From Paenibacillus antibioticophila (lineage in GTDB: Bacteria; Bacillota; Bacilli; Paenibacillales; Paenibacillaceae): a DNA stretch of 64,000 bases. Below the pieces are notes generated by a model. That model saw nothing but the letters and a program-made list of their open reading frames with translations, did not search any database and was not told the origin of the DNA. The translations under genes were made by a program, and so were the position numbers. The stretch spans positions 434,690 to 498,689 of the forward strand of contig NZ_HG005139.1 of NCBI RefSeq assembly GCF_000455265.1, written 5' to 3'. Of the stretch, positions 43,847 to 52,496 are shown piece after piece; the stretch's first letter is position 1; every line of letters begins with the position of its first letter.

Positions 43847-44801
43847 ATCCCTGGGCGAAGTGCGCGGAAGCATTGTACTGGAAGCGACCCTGGTTATGCC
43901 TATGTTCGTCATGGTGCTGTTCTTGTTTATCTATATGATTCAAATGACCCTTGTCGCTACCCAACTTCATGCTGTGACATCGAATGCGGTCAGACAAGTA
44001 TCAGCACATATCTATCCGGTCGCGCTTGCAGTTGCTTCTTCCCAGACGGAGGAGGAGCAAAGTGCGAGCTCGAATAATTCGCTATCGCTTGAACGCATCT
44101 ATGACTTTTCTTTATCAGAATGGTCGTCCCAGTATGCTTCCAAGCTGCCTTCTCCGGTATCGGAGTGGGTTCAGGCAGCTGTGAAGAAGGGCGAAGCCCC
44201 CCTTCAAGACCTTAAAGGAAATGTCGCAGAGGCGGTTCTGGACCCGGTGATCAAGCCGCTCCTCAGTCCATTTCTGCAGGCGACCTCCTTAAATGAAGCC
44301 AGATTACATGTTAGCAGAGTAACGATTCCGGATCTGCGGACAGGAAAGACCCCGTACTTTGGGCTGGAGGTCAGCTATGTGCTGCCGATCAAGGTTCCTT
44401 TTACCGGACAGGCGATCTGGATCCAGGCTCGGGCAGAGGAACGGCTGTGGATCGGAGACACAGATGAATTGGGGAACAAGAATTCAGATGGTGAGCCCGG
44501 TACAGGGACTGCAGCCAAGGTATTATCCAAGCCAGAACCTGCGTTTGCAGGCCGCAGAGCTGAAGTGACGGCATTAGTCGAGCCGGGGGCGTCTGCAACG
44601 ATGACGGTTTATTATAAAAGCGGGGTCAGCCAAGCCAAATATTTAGGGGAAGCCAAGGCTGACGAGAATGGAATTGTTTCATGGAATTGGCTTGTAGGCG
44701 GCAATACCACCCCCGGGGAATGGACTTTCGTCATCGAAACAGAAGATGGAGCGCGGACCACAGAGCAGTTCCATGTCGAGAGCCCGCGAGCTAAAGAATA
44801 G
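43815..44801 (+). CDS. Second TadE-like pseudopilin
   Basis: A 328-aa protein whose start overlaps the large protein by 32 bp. G18 is followed by SIVLEATLVMPMFVMVLFLF, the prepilin site with Glu at +5 and one membrane helix. Residues ~215-328 form a separate beta-rich domain (AEVTALVEPGASATMTVYYK, GEWTFVIETEDGARTTEQF) that resembles an immunoglobulin-like fold. This could be exposed at the pilus base or tip. Confidence 0.8.
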   Translation: MRRNKQTFHTRSLGEVRGSIVLEATLVMPMFVMVLFLFIYMIQMTLVATQLHAVTSNAVRQVSAHIYPVALAVASSQTEEEQSASSNNSLSLERIYDFSLSEWSSQYASKLPSPVSEWVQAAVKKGEAPLQDLKGNVAEAVLDPVIKPLLSPFLQATSLNEARLHVSRVTIPDLRTGKTPYFGLEVSYVLPIKVPFTGQAIWIQARAEERLWIGDTDELGNKNSDGEPGTGTAAKVLSKPEPAFAGRRAEVTALVEPGASATMTVYYKSGVSQAKYLGEAKADENGIVSWNWLVGGNTTPGEWTFVIETEDGARTTEQFHVESPRAKE

Positions 44802-44817
44802 GAAGGAATGATAGAAA

Positions 44818-45330
44818 ATGAATCTGGCATGGGAATATATCGGATGCTTCATCATGTTAGGAGCTGCATTTGTTACGGATATTAAATCTATGAAAATTCC
44901 AAATTGGATTACGATTAGCGGGCTGGTAACAGGCATAGTTGCTCATCTGCTCCAAAATGGCTGGTCTGGAGGGTGGTTTTCACTCCAAGGAGCGGGGGCA
45001 GGCTTCGGCTTGATGCTTCTGATGTATTGGTGCGGTGCGGTTGGCGGAGGAGATGTCAAGCTGTTTGCAGGGATCGGTGCTTGGACAGGCACCCTACTTA
45101 CCCTGCAAATTTTGTTCTATTCCGTAATGGCGGCGGGGCTAATCGGTTTGGTTGTCTTATTGTTCAGAAGAGAGATGTTCTCCCGGATCAGAGCTCTGCT
45201 TGCCCGTATCTTTTCTGCCCTTATGCTGCGCAGTATTGCTCCTCTCCGGATTGCTGGCAAGAGTCAACTCCGGATTCCATTCATGCTGGCCGTCTTGCCG
45301 GGAGCTATTCTGACCGCTGCTTTATATTAG
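44818..45330 (+). CDS. tadV: Prepilin peptidase, A24 family (TadV/CpaA-like)
   Basis: A 170-aa membrane aspartic peptidase. The two catalytic aspartates are D21 in VTDIKSMKIPN and D79 in GGGDVKLFAGIGAW. About five hydrophobic segments. It lacks the N-terminal methylase domain of PilD, like other TadV enzymes. It should cut the pilin and the TadE-like proteins after Gly in this operon. GGAAGGAATG lies before the ATG. Confidence 0.9.
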   Translation: MNLAWEYIGCFIMLGAAFVTDIKSMKIPNWITISGLVTGIVAHLLQNGWSGGWFSLQGAGAGFGLMLLMYWCGAVGGGDVKLFAGIGAWTGTLLTLQILFYSVMAAGLIGLVVLLFRREMFSRIRALLARIFSALMLRSIAPLRIAGKSQLRIPFMLAVLPGAILTAALY

Positions 45331-45351
45331 TAGGATCGAGGTGTATGAACT

Positions 45352-46905
45352 GTGGTAGCACTGCTGACCGATTTTTCCAGAAGTGACGGCGTTTTTATGC
45401 ACTTGAACGGTAAGGAGCCCTTGAAGGGAGCACACATGAATCGTGTTCAACGCATGATGCTGTCTTCTGTGGCAATCCCTCATTTGCTTCCGCTTATCGT
45501 TCGCGAGGTCGATGATGATGTAAGTCTTCAATATAATATTACAGGCAAAAAGATGCTGTCCCAATGCCTGAGACAGGACAAGCTGGAATTGACGGAGTTC
45601 TACAGTCTCCTGCTGCAAATTGTAACCGTGCTCGAAGAGAGTAGGCAGTATATGCTTTCTCCGGATCAGTTTTATTTGGACGAGGACCATATTTTTGTGG
45701 AGGAGCCCTTATCCTTGGCGGTATTGCACTTCACGTATGTGCCTTTGAAACAGGCGATCAGGGAAGAGCCGCTGCCCCAGGTGTTTTTAAAGCTGGTTAC
45801 CAAAATGATGGCATGTGTGGACAATATGAATGGAAACGGTATCCAGAGGCTGCTTCGCTGGTGCTCTGATGACCGCTTCACCCTGGCGGAGACCAGGCAA
45901 TTGATCAGTGATTTTATGACCGATACGGGTCCGCAGCAGCCCGAGCCAAAGAAGCTTGAACCTCGGTTCAAGGTTAGGGAATATGTAAGAACGAATGAAG
46001 AACAGGTACAGTCTTCGGCCATTTCCTATTCTCCAGAGTGGAATATGCCCCCAGCGCCGCAATGGAGGATGCCGAAAACCCCAATGTTCTCCGATGAGGG
46101 AGAGGAGGAGGAACAAGAACAGGAGCCGCAATCCTCGTCGATGAAAACTTATATTGTCCTGGGAGCTGTATTGGCTGCGGCCATGCTTTGGAAATTCGTA
46201 TATCTGGATCATCCGGGGGCCGGCGCATTATGGACAAGCCTGCTAGGAACGCTGCTCTTGGCGGGGGGGATCCTGCTGAGCCGAATTGGCTTCAAGCTGC
46301 CTTTTCCCAAAATCGGATTACATAAAAACGAAGAGCACGAACAATATGAAGAGTACGGAGAGCAGGCAAAGGAAGCAGAGAAGAATAGCGGCCTGGGTGC
46401 ATACCGATATCCGCTAGATGAAGATGAATTGTCTGCACTAAGTAACTGGAGAAGGGATGAAAAGTCGGTCACTGTTCAAGAGGAAGCCCCGGTACGAAAA
46501 GAATTAGAGAAAAAGCCTCCAGAGCTGATCGTCCAGCCGCCTCAGACTGTGTTGCTCTCAAGGAGTGGACTGGATAAAGAACATAAAATTGGCGCTGCTG
46601 CCTATTCTCTTGAACGTACCAGCCGCGGTTCATCAGGAGGTGAGACCATCACGCTGTCCAAGGGAAGCTTCGTCATTGGAAGGTCCGAGGAGATTGCTCA
46701 ATACATCGATAACACGCCGGGAGTATCCCGCGCTCATGTTGAATTGATGGTCAAGACCACAGGCTGCACGCTTAAGGATCTGGGATCCAGAAACGGCACG
46801 GTACTCGGAGAGGAGCTAATGGCCCCCTATAAGGAGTACCCTCTGAGTCCTGGCGATACGTTCTCTATTGCGGAGAGTAAATATACGCTGGGGGTAGATA
46901 GTTAA
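45352..46905 (+). CDS. DUF6382/FHA-domain membrane protein of the pilus locus
   Basis: A 517-aa protein starting at GTG behind GAGGTG. Residues ~1-195 are a folded N-terminal domain (ISL-rich, with TGKKMLSQCLRQDKLELTEF), matching DUF6382 of Bacillota. Two hydrophobic segments lie near 264-315 and an acidic linker follows. The C-terminus (~435-517) is a forkhead-associated domain: GSFVIGRSEEI, VSRAHVEL, LGSRNGTVL. FHA domains bind phosphothreonine. No Ser/Thr kinase is in the locus. It closes the tad operon and may tie pilus activity to phospho-signalling. Confidence 0.8.
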   Translation: MVALLTDFSRSDGVFMHLNGKEPLKGAHMNRVQRMMLSSVAIPHLLPLIVREVDDDVSLQYNITGKKMLSQCLRQDKLELTEFYSLLLQIVTVLEESRQYMLSPDQFYLDEDHIFVEEPLSLAVLHFTYVPLKQAIREEPLPQVFLKLVTKMMACVDNMNGNGIQRLLRWCSDDRFTLAETRQLISDFMTDTGPQQPEPKKLEPRFKVREYVRTNEEQVQSSAISYSPEWNMPPAPQWRMPKTPMFSDEGEEEEQEQEPQSSSMKTYIVLGAVLAAAMLWKFVYLDHPGAGALWTSLLGTLLLAGGILLSRIGFKLPFPKIGLHKNEEHEQYEEYGEQAKEAEKNSGLGAYRYPLDEDELSALSNWRRDEKSVTVQEEAPVRKELEKKPPELIVQPPQTVLLSRSGLDKEHKIGAAAYSLERTSRGSSGGETITLSKGSFVIGRSEEIAQYIDNTPGVSRAHVELMVKTTGCTLKDLGSRNGTVLGEELMAPYKEYPLSPGDTFSIAESKYTLGVDS

Positions 46906-46910
46906 TAAAG

Positions 46911-46943
46911 AGGCTGCTGTGCCTTCAACAGCAGCCTTTTTTT
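46911..46943 (+). terminator. Terminator of the tad operon
   Basis: AGGCTGCTGT pairs with ACAGCAGCCT, a seven-base loop, followed by TTTTTT. Confidence 0.88.
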
Positions 46944-47208
46944 GTAAATGATCAACCATGGCATATCTCCACGAGTAAGTTTCACAAAAGCAAAAAGATA
47001 GTAAATCCAGAAGGTAAAGCCTGCCTACACGGGGACAATCCGCATAAGTGTATCTTTCTGAGATGGAATAGCCCCAAGTAATTAATAGGCATACACTAAG
47101 AAACTATTATATAAAACATACGTTATTTATAAATATAGTGGACTGTTCCACAATATGGATATTAATTGATGTATATATTTTAGAATTTTTAAATCTCGAG
47201 GTGAAACC
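46944..47208. other. AT-rich gap before the lipoprotein island
   Basis: 265 bp with no gene. Base composition falls sharply from the tad operon here and stays AT-rich until about 52 kb. The promoter of the lipoprotein genes should be in it, but several TATAAT-like words make a choice unsafe. Confidence 0.4.
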
Positions 47209-48507
47209 GTGAAAGGTCAAAAGTGGTTTCTGCTTATCATTTTTTGCTTGATTCTTGATGGCTGCCAACTGAGTGAGCAAAAAAAGGAAACGAAGGAAAT
47301 TAGTATCCTCTATAGTTCTTTAGCTGACTTTCAAAGAGATTACGGGTTAGTTAAGGAAAACTTCAAAGACATAAACATTCATATTATTGAGTTTACTCCC
47401 CAACTCGGGCGTGGCATATGGAATGAAATGAAATATATTTCTGCCGAGAATACATACTGGGACAGTAAGAGATACATAGAACTAGTGAATGAACATAATC
47501 CAGATATTTTGTTTTTTCCACAATCTATATATGCAGACTTGATGGATGAGGGCGTATTATCTGATCTGTCTGCATTTTCAGATACAGATGATTTTACGGG
47601 GATTAACTCCAATTTTACGGAAGCTCTTAGGGAAATGGGTAATGGGCGGCTTTATGCCTTGGCCGATTCTGTTAGCTCTCAAGTGTTGTTCTATAATAAA
47701 GATTTATTTCAGAAGTACAAGATACCACAACCAACGGATCAAATGTCATGGGAGCAAATTCTTGACTTGGCCAAGCGTTTTCCAACCCAAGAAGATTTAA
47801 CAGGTCTCTATCTGCTCAATTATGACGAGGCGGGATTGCTACTGACGATGGGAAGAACCAATGGCTTGAACTGGTATGATTCTTTACATCACAAGACCCT
47901 GTTTGATAGCCCTGCCTGGAAGGAGAACATTGAGGACGTAGTCTCGTTCTATCGAGCAGGAGCGGCCTATGTTTCCCAGGAAGATCCTTTGGATTTATTC
48001 TTAGACAATAAGCTAGCAATGACCTTGAATACTTATCAATTTGTGATGAAGTTAAATGCTAACAATGATAAAAAAATAAACTGGGGTGTTGTTACCGAAC
48101 CGGTTAACCTTGATGAGCCCGACCTCAGTAAGACGATGACCTTCCAATATCTAAATGGAATCAATGCAAGAACTAAGAATTTCGAAGATAGTCTGGAGGT
48201 TTTGAAGTACTTAAACGGCGAGCAAACAGCAAGAATAAAAAGCAACTTGAACTTATTCTTATTCACGATTCCTACACGAGAGTCTTTGATCATGGATAAT
48301 GAGGGGCGGAACTTGGCTGCCTTTTACAAGCTTAAGCCGCAATTGAACCAAGGAGATACTGGTTTGCCATATGATTCCGAGAAGGCAGCGTTATTCGAAA
48401 TAAATAGTATATTACGGCAAGCGATAGATGGACAAACCACCGTGGATCAAATGATTTTAAAACTTCAGGAGGATGTTATAGATGCAATTCAGTCTAATCA
48501 ATTGTAA
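47209..48507 (+). CDS. Solute-binding lipoprotein, first paralogue
   Basis: A 432-aa lipoprotein from a GTG start behind GAGGTGA. The signal peptide ends LILDGC with Cys19 as lipid anchor. The rest is a type of extracellular solute-binding fold: KEISILYSSL, NPDILFFPQS, SSQVLFYNKDLFQKY, DQMSWEQILDLAKRF. It shares the order and motifs of sugar-type binding proteins, but no sugar permease genes follow. Its paralogue overlaps it by 26 bp. Function unknown: it might bind a peptide or sugar and work with the ABC genes downstream. Confidence 0.8.
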   Translation: MKGQKWFLLIIFCLILDGCQLSEQKKETKEISILYSSLADFQRDYGLVKENFKDINIHIIEFTPQLGRGIWNEMKYISAENTYWDSKRYIELVNEHNPDILFFPQSIYADLMDEGVLSDLSAFSDTDDFTGINSNFTEALREMGNGRLYALADSVSSQVLFYNKDLFQKYKIPQPTDQMSWEQILDLAKRFPTQEDLTGLYLLNYDEAGLLLTMGRTNGLNWYDSLHHKTLFDSPAWKENIEDVVSFYRAGAAYVSQEDPLDLFLDNKLAMTLNTYQFVMKLNANNDKKINWGVVTEPVNLDEPDLSKTMTFQYLNGINARTKNFEDSLEVLKYLNGEQTARIKSNLNLFLFTIPTRESLIMDNEGRNLAAFYKLKPQLNQGDTGLPYDSEKAALFEINSILRQAIDGQTTVDQMILKLQEDVIDAIQSNQL

Positions 48508-49783
48508 ACCCCGAATCCATCGATGGATCATTGCTTTCATCATTATATCTATCATTTTTGTAATCACGGGCTGTAGTCAACTTTTTTCAACTGAAAATAA
48601 AAAAACTGATTTAGAATCACCGGAGACTGAAATCACCATTTATTCTTCTTTCGAAGACCAGTTCTTTTACAAATTTTATGGGAACTACCTTATTCAGAAA
48701 TATCCTAATCTAAAATTGCGGCTTATCCAATCCACAGGTCAAACTGTTGAAGAAACGATTAAAGAAATTCAACAGATCAAGCCAGATTTGGTTATCACAT
48801 CGAAATATAATTTCCGAGAACTGCAGAATCAAAATGTTCTTACCGACTTAAGCGTACTAGCTGAGCGTAGCAATATGAATGTGGAGGCTCTGTATCAACC
48901 GATGATAGATACACTTAAAGATGACTCGGGCAAACTGAGTGGACTTTCGCCATTGGTTACCCCTTCGGTTCTTTTCTACAATAAGGATTTGTTTGATACG
49001 AACAGGATTGCATATCCTATCGATCAAATGTCATGGGACGAGTTACTTTCTCTAACGCAGAGTTTTACTGGATCTGGAACAGTAGGATTAACCGGTCGCA
49101 CTCCAGCAACTATATTATCTGCAATTTCGATTTCTAAAGGTTGGAATATTGTTGATAATCGGACTAAAGATTTATTTTTTGATCCACAACAATGGACAAG
49201 CTCTATTCAGAGTATTTTGGATTCATCAATCGATGGAAATATTGTAAATGATAACGGTGAATTATTTCTTCAAGGAAAAGCAGCTATACACTATGGATCA
49301 TTAAGTCTGATTCCTAAGCTATTGGATAAGAACTTATTTTCTTGGGGAGTTGTTACTACACCAGTAGATCCGTTAAATAGGGACGTCAGTCAAGATATTT
49401 ATTTCTATGATATATTTTGCATACCTTCAGAGGCCTCACAAAAGGATGAAGCATGGGAAATTGTTCAAGCATTACTGGATGAAGACGCTGTTAATTATTT
49501 GCTTAATAATAGTATCCCGGGCTCTGTATCCACGCTAAATGAGTTCATGAATTCTCAATATGGCGGTGTCGATTTATCGGCAATCTGGATGCAAAAAGTC
49601 GGTAAAAATTCTTACTTACATAGCGATTTAACTCGAAGCTTTATAGACAAATTTGATGAAATTGTGGATGCTGTTTTAACTAATGCTATACAGAATCAAA
49701 ATGCAACATCCGCAGGTTGTTTAAAAGAAATCGAAGAGCAAGCACGTGTTTTATATCAAGAAGAAGTTCGAAGTGAGATGTGA
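48482..49783 (+). CDS. Solute-binding lipoprotein, second paralogue
   Basis: A 433-aa lipoprotein with AGGAGG 8 bp before its ATG, inside the previous gene. A hydrophobic signal ends VITGC with Cys31. ETEITIYSSFEDQF, TPSVLFYNKDLFDT and IDQMSWDELLSLTQSF align with the first paralogue (SSQVLFYNKDLF, TDQMSWEQILDL), so both come from one duplication. The stop is followed after only 12 bp by a truncated ABC ATPase. Confidence 0.8.
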   Translation: MQFSLINCKPRIHRWIIAFIIISIIFVITGCSQLFSTENKKTDLESPETEITIYSSFEDQFFYKFYGNYLIQKYPNLKLRLIQSTGQTVEETIKEIQQIKPDLVITSKYNFRELQNQNVLTDLSVLAERSNMNVEALYQPMIDTLKDDSGKLSGLSPLVTPSVLFYNKDLFDTNRIAYPIDQMSWDELLSLTQSFTGSGTVGLTGRTPATILSAISISKGWNIVDNRTKDLFFDPQQWTSSIQSILDSSIDGNIVNDNGELFLQGKAAIHYGSLSLIPKLLDKNLFSWGVVTTPVDPLNRDVSQDIYFYDIFCIPSEASQKDEAWEIVQALLDEDAVNYLLNNSIPGSVSTLNEFMNSQYGGVDLSAIWMQKVGKNSYLHSDLTRSFIDKFDEIVDAVLTNAIQNQNATSAGCLKEIEEQARVLYQEEVRSEM

Positions 49784-49795
49784 CTTTCTAATTTC

Positions 49796-49996
49796 ATGGA
49801 CATTCTGTTTGAATCAGAAGCAACTTGCATTATGGTCTCACATCGCTATCATGATAGTGAGAATTTTGATCATATTTATGTTATGAAAGATGGGGTTATC
49901 GTTGCGGACGGAAGACATCATGAATTATTAGAAAAATCACGGGATTACCAGGAATTATATTTAAGCAAGGAAGAAGTCTCTACTGCTACTAGTTAA
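49796..49996 (+). pseudogene. ABC exporter ATPase C-terminal remnant
   Basis: The frame encodes 66 aa that match only the end of an ABC exporter ATPase: CIMVSHRYHDSENFDHIYVM with the H-loop His, then KDGVIVADGRHHELLEKS. Walker A, signature and membrane parts are missing. No ribosome binding site precedes its ATG. A deletion has probably fused the second lipoprotein gene to the tail of a once complete exporter. Confidence 0.75.
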
Positions 49997-50041
49997 CTTA
50001 ATCAATAGTTCAATTCTTGGATAGTACGGAGGTAAAAAACT

Positions 50042-50917
50042 GTGCCAAATGAAAATGCAATAAGTGTAAGGAATTTGACAAAAAAATATAGTGATTTCAA
50101 ATTGAATAATATTTCATTTGATCTGCCTAAAGGGAAAATTGTAGGTCTTATTGGTGAAAATGGTTCTGGTAAAACAACAATTATTAAACTGATGTTAAAC
50201 GACATTGAGAAAGATAGTGGTGAAATATTTATCTTTGGTATGGATCATGTTGCCAATATGAAGCAGATTAAAAGTGAGTTAGGCGTGATTTATGATACCA
50301 ATCATTATCATGAACTGTTTAATGCATTGGAGCTTGAAAAGATTATTAGAAAAATTGTACCTAAATGGGAGGAGAGCAAATACAAGTCTTTATTAGATAC
50401 ATTTCATTTACCATTGAACCAGCCTATAAGTGATTTTAGCCAGGGAATGAAAGTGAAATTAAATTTTTCTATTGTATTATCCAGCTCTCCTAAACTGCTT
50501 ATTCTCGATGAGGCCACCAATGGTCTAGATCCAATGGTTAGAAGAGAAATCTTAGATATACTGGTAGATTACACTGGAAATAAGGAACATTCAGTGCTTA
50601 TTGCTTCACATATTACCAGCGATCTAGAACGTATTGCAGATCATCTTATCATATTGCACAAAGGAGATATTTTGTTAACAGAGGAGAAAGATGTTTTGCT
50701 GAATCAATACGGCATTGCTCAGCTTAGCAAGGAACAATTCAATCAGGTAGATCCCAAGGATTTGCTTTTTTTCAATAAAAGACATCAGAATTACGAAGTG
50801 CTGGTGAATGAAAAGATAGCTTTCCAGAAAAAATATAAACTGACGAATATGGAGTGTCCTAGCTTTGAGGATGTTCTTTATTTCTATACGAAGGGGGAAA
50901 GAAAGTGGCTGGATTGA
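50042..50917 (+). CDS. ABC transporter ATPase (YtrB/PmtC-like)
   Basis: A 291-aa ATPase from a GTG behind CGGAGG. Walker A is GENGSGKTT (38-46), the signature DFSQGMKVKL is a weak LSGGQ variant typical of the group, and Walker B LLILDEATNGLD lies near 160. The H-loop IASHI is present. It pairs with the following ABC2-type permease, with which it overlaps by 13 bp. Such pairs export small peptides, phenol-soluble modulins or antibiotics, or give resistance to them. Confidence 0.85.
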   Translation: MPNENAISVRNLTKKYSDFKLNNISFDLPKGKIVGLIGENGSGKTTIIKLMLNDIEKDSGEIFIFGMDHVANMKQIKSELGVIYDTNHYHELFNALELEKIIRKIVPKWEESKYKSLLDTFHLPLNQPISDFSQGMKVKLNFSIVLSSSPKLLILDEATNGLDPMVRREILDILVDYTGNKEHSVLIASHITSDLERIADHLIILHKGDILLTEEKDVLLNQYGIAQLSKEQFNQVDPKDLLFFNKRHQNYEVLVNEKIAFQKKYKLTNMECPSFEDVLYFYTKGERKWLD

Positions 50918-51549
50918 TATTAAAAGACATGACAATTTTGAGTAAAAAATTCAAAATTATAGAAATGCTTGTGCATATTCTTCTTTCTATATTATTTGCC
51001 TGGCTGTATGGCATCAATTTTTTAGTACCGATATTAGCTTTTTTGTTTTCTTTATCTAACATTAATTGTTTTTATAGCTTAGATACTGAAGATGAAAAGG
51101 TTAATTGGAGGCAACAACTTTCGGCACTTCCATTAATGAAATCAGAAATTATTAATAGCCGACATGTGACAATCCTGTTGTTGTCCATAATTCAAATTGT
51201 AATCATAATGTTGTTTACGCTAATAGGAATGATATTTTTACAAGAAATTAATCTGCTGGAATCTTTATTTGTTAGCTTTATAGCATCATTTGTAGTTTTT
51301 ATATCCGGAATACTACATATTTCACTAAAACAAGTATTAGGGTCTACAGCGTCCGTATTATCTATGGTTTTATCAATGATTATTTTGGGGGTAGTAGCAT
51401 ACTTATGGAGTCAAATGAATGTGGATATTTTTAGTTCAAATACCTCTGATTACATATATACTCTAGTTATATTTATAGCGATGGCTGTTATCATTGAACG
51501 GATAGCATTTTTGATCGAGAAGAAATGTTATTATTTCAAGGTCAAGTAA
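50905..51549 (+). CDS. ABC-2 type permease (PmtD/YtrC-like)
   Basis: A 214-aa membrane protein from a GTG behind AAGGGGGAAAG. Six hydrophobic segments are evident, in pairs near 20-50, 85-125 and 150-205. It matches the small ABC2_membrane_5 group that partners YtrB/PmtC ATPases. No lipid or sugar motif is seen. It would be the channel for the ATPase upstream. Confidence 0.8.
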   Translation: MAGLILKDMTILSKKFKIIEMLVHILLSILFAWLYGINFLVPILAFLFSLSNINCFYSLDTEDEKVNWRQQLSALPLMKSEIINSRHVTILLLSIIQIVIIMLFTLIGMIFLQEINLLESLFVSFIASFVVFISGILHISLKQVLGSTASVLSMVLSMIILGVVAYLWSQMNVDIFSSNTSDYIYTLVIFIAMAVIIERIAFLIEKKCYYFKVK

Positions 51550-51720
51550 ATATCAGTAGAATCATGTACGATACAGCAGCCCCGGCAAGGGTTAATCGAA
51601 CCGGTGTCATACCGCCCCTCGACATAAAGCCGAAGCCGAATACCAGCAACGCCCCAACGGCTGCACCTGCAAATGCATAATACATTGTGGTCATAAAAGA
51701 GGTGCCTGGAAACAATGCAT
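51546..51720 (-). pseudogene. FecCD siderophore-permease remnant
   Basis: On the minus strand one frame reads MTTMYYAFAGAAVGALLVFG and then SRGGMTPVRLTLAGAAVSYM, which is a typical middle part of FecCD iron permeases (the GGMTPVRLxLAG motif). The rest of the gene is absent. Its GC-rich codons contrast with the AT-rich genes on both sides, so it is probably an older chromosomal gene cut by the island. Confidence 0.65.
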
Positions 51721-51772
51721 AGCAAATCCTGCTTCACAACTTATAAAGCATAAAACAAAAAAGGTGCGAAAA

Positions 51773-52060
51773 ATGAACTATAAAAAACCGACTTTTGTAA
51801 GTGCCCTAGTTCTTATCATCACTTTTTTAGTACTCTTCTTCAGTTCAATGCTTTCAAAAATGAATGTATACTTATCATTTTTTATCTGTCTATTGATTAG
51901 CATCATTTGTCTCTCTCTAGGCGTTTATTCATTAGCTAAAAGACTATCAACACCCATTTCTATATTAATTATAACCGCATCACTGATTATATTACTTTTC
52001 ACCATTATTGCTTATTTACTTCCTGAAGCAGGTTATCCGCCTCTTATAAAACTAGAGTAA
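51773..52060 (+). CDS. Small membrane protein, 95 aa
   Basis: A 95-aa protein from the ATG at 51773, behind AAGGTG. Three hydrophobic segments (FVSALVLIITFLVLFF, LSFFICLLISIICLSLGVYS, ISILIITASLIILLFTIIAY) are joined by short charged turns. No family was recognised. It lies at the end of the AT-rich island and shares its composition; immunity or membrane protection is a possible but unproven role. Confidence 0.6.
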   Translation: MNYKKPTFVSALVLIITFLVLFFSSMLSKMNVYLSFFICLLISIICLSLGVYSLAKRLSTPISILIITASLIILLFTIIAYLLPEAGYPPLIKLE

Positions 52061-52210
52061 TAAAAGAAAATAGGGAAAGAGAAATCAGAAGATCAAGTTC
52101 AATATATTACCATTTGTTTTTCACCATTTCCTGTAATGCTTTTCGATGTCAAGACACGATTTCTGAGGATAAGTTATGCCCTTCTAATTGAAAGTAATTC
52201 TACCCCAAAG

Positions 52211-52250
52211 GGGCGATTCCCAAGCTGCTGTCAGCCGATGGGAACCGCCC
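52211..52250. terminator. Bidirectional hairpin between convergent genes
   Basis: GGGCGATTCCCA pairs with TGGGAACCGCCC (one mismatch) around a 16-base loop. T-runs are poor on both sides. Confidence 0.45.
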
Positions 52251-52254
52251 TTCT

Positions 52255-52482
52255 TCATCGTTCTTTAGGATATACTAAAAAACTTGTCGTCAATAAAGCA
52301 AGCAAGATCATAATTCCAAAACACGCAATAGAAATTCCGAGCGATAAAGAACCGGTCATTGAGAGGTAATCGGATAAAAGCTGATCATATAGATAGAAGA
52401 AAATTCGGAGTATGCCCCAGAAAACGAGTGCCGAGACAATCCGCTTTTTCAGGGTAATCCATCGGTTAGAGTGGCGCTCCAA
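52255..52482 (-). CDS. Small membrane protein, 75 aa
   Basis: A 75-aa protein from a TTG nine bases after AAGGAGG. Two hydrophobic segments (IVSALVFWGILRIFFYLYD, LSLGISIACFGIMILLALLT) follow a short basic N-terminus. It is the second gene of a pair with the DUF2621 gene, 14 bp downstream. No known family was recognised. Confidence 0.65.
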   Translation of the reverse strand: MERHSNRWITLKKRIVSALVFWGILRIFFYLYDQLLSDYLSMTGSLSLGISIACFGIMILLALLTTSFLVYPKER

Positions 52483-52496
52483 GCCAGCAGCCTCCT

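Noticed and set aside
50042..51549. Bacteriocin biosynthesis cluster
   Set aside because: The ABC pair would fit, but no precursor peptide or modification enzyme was found in the island.
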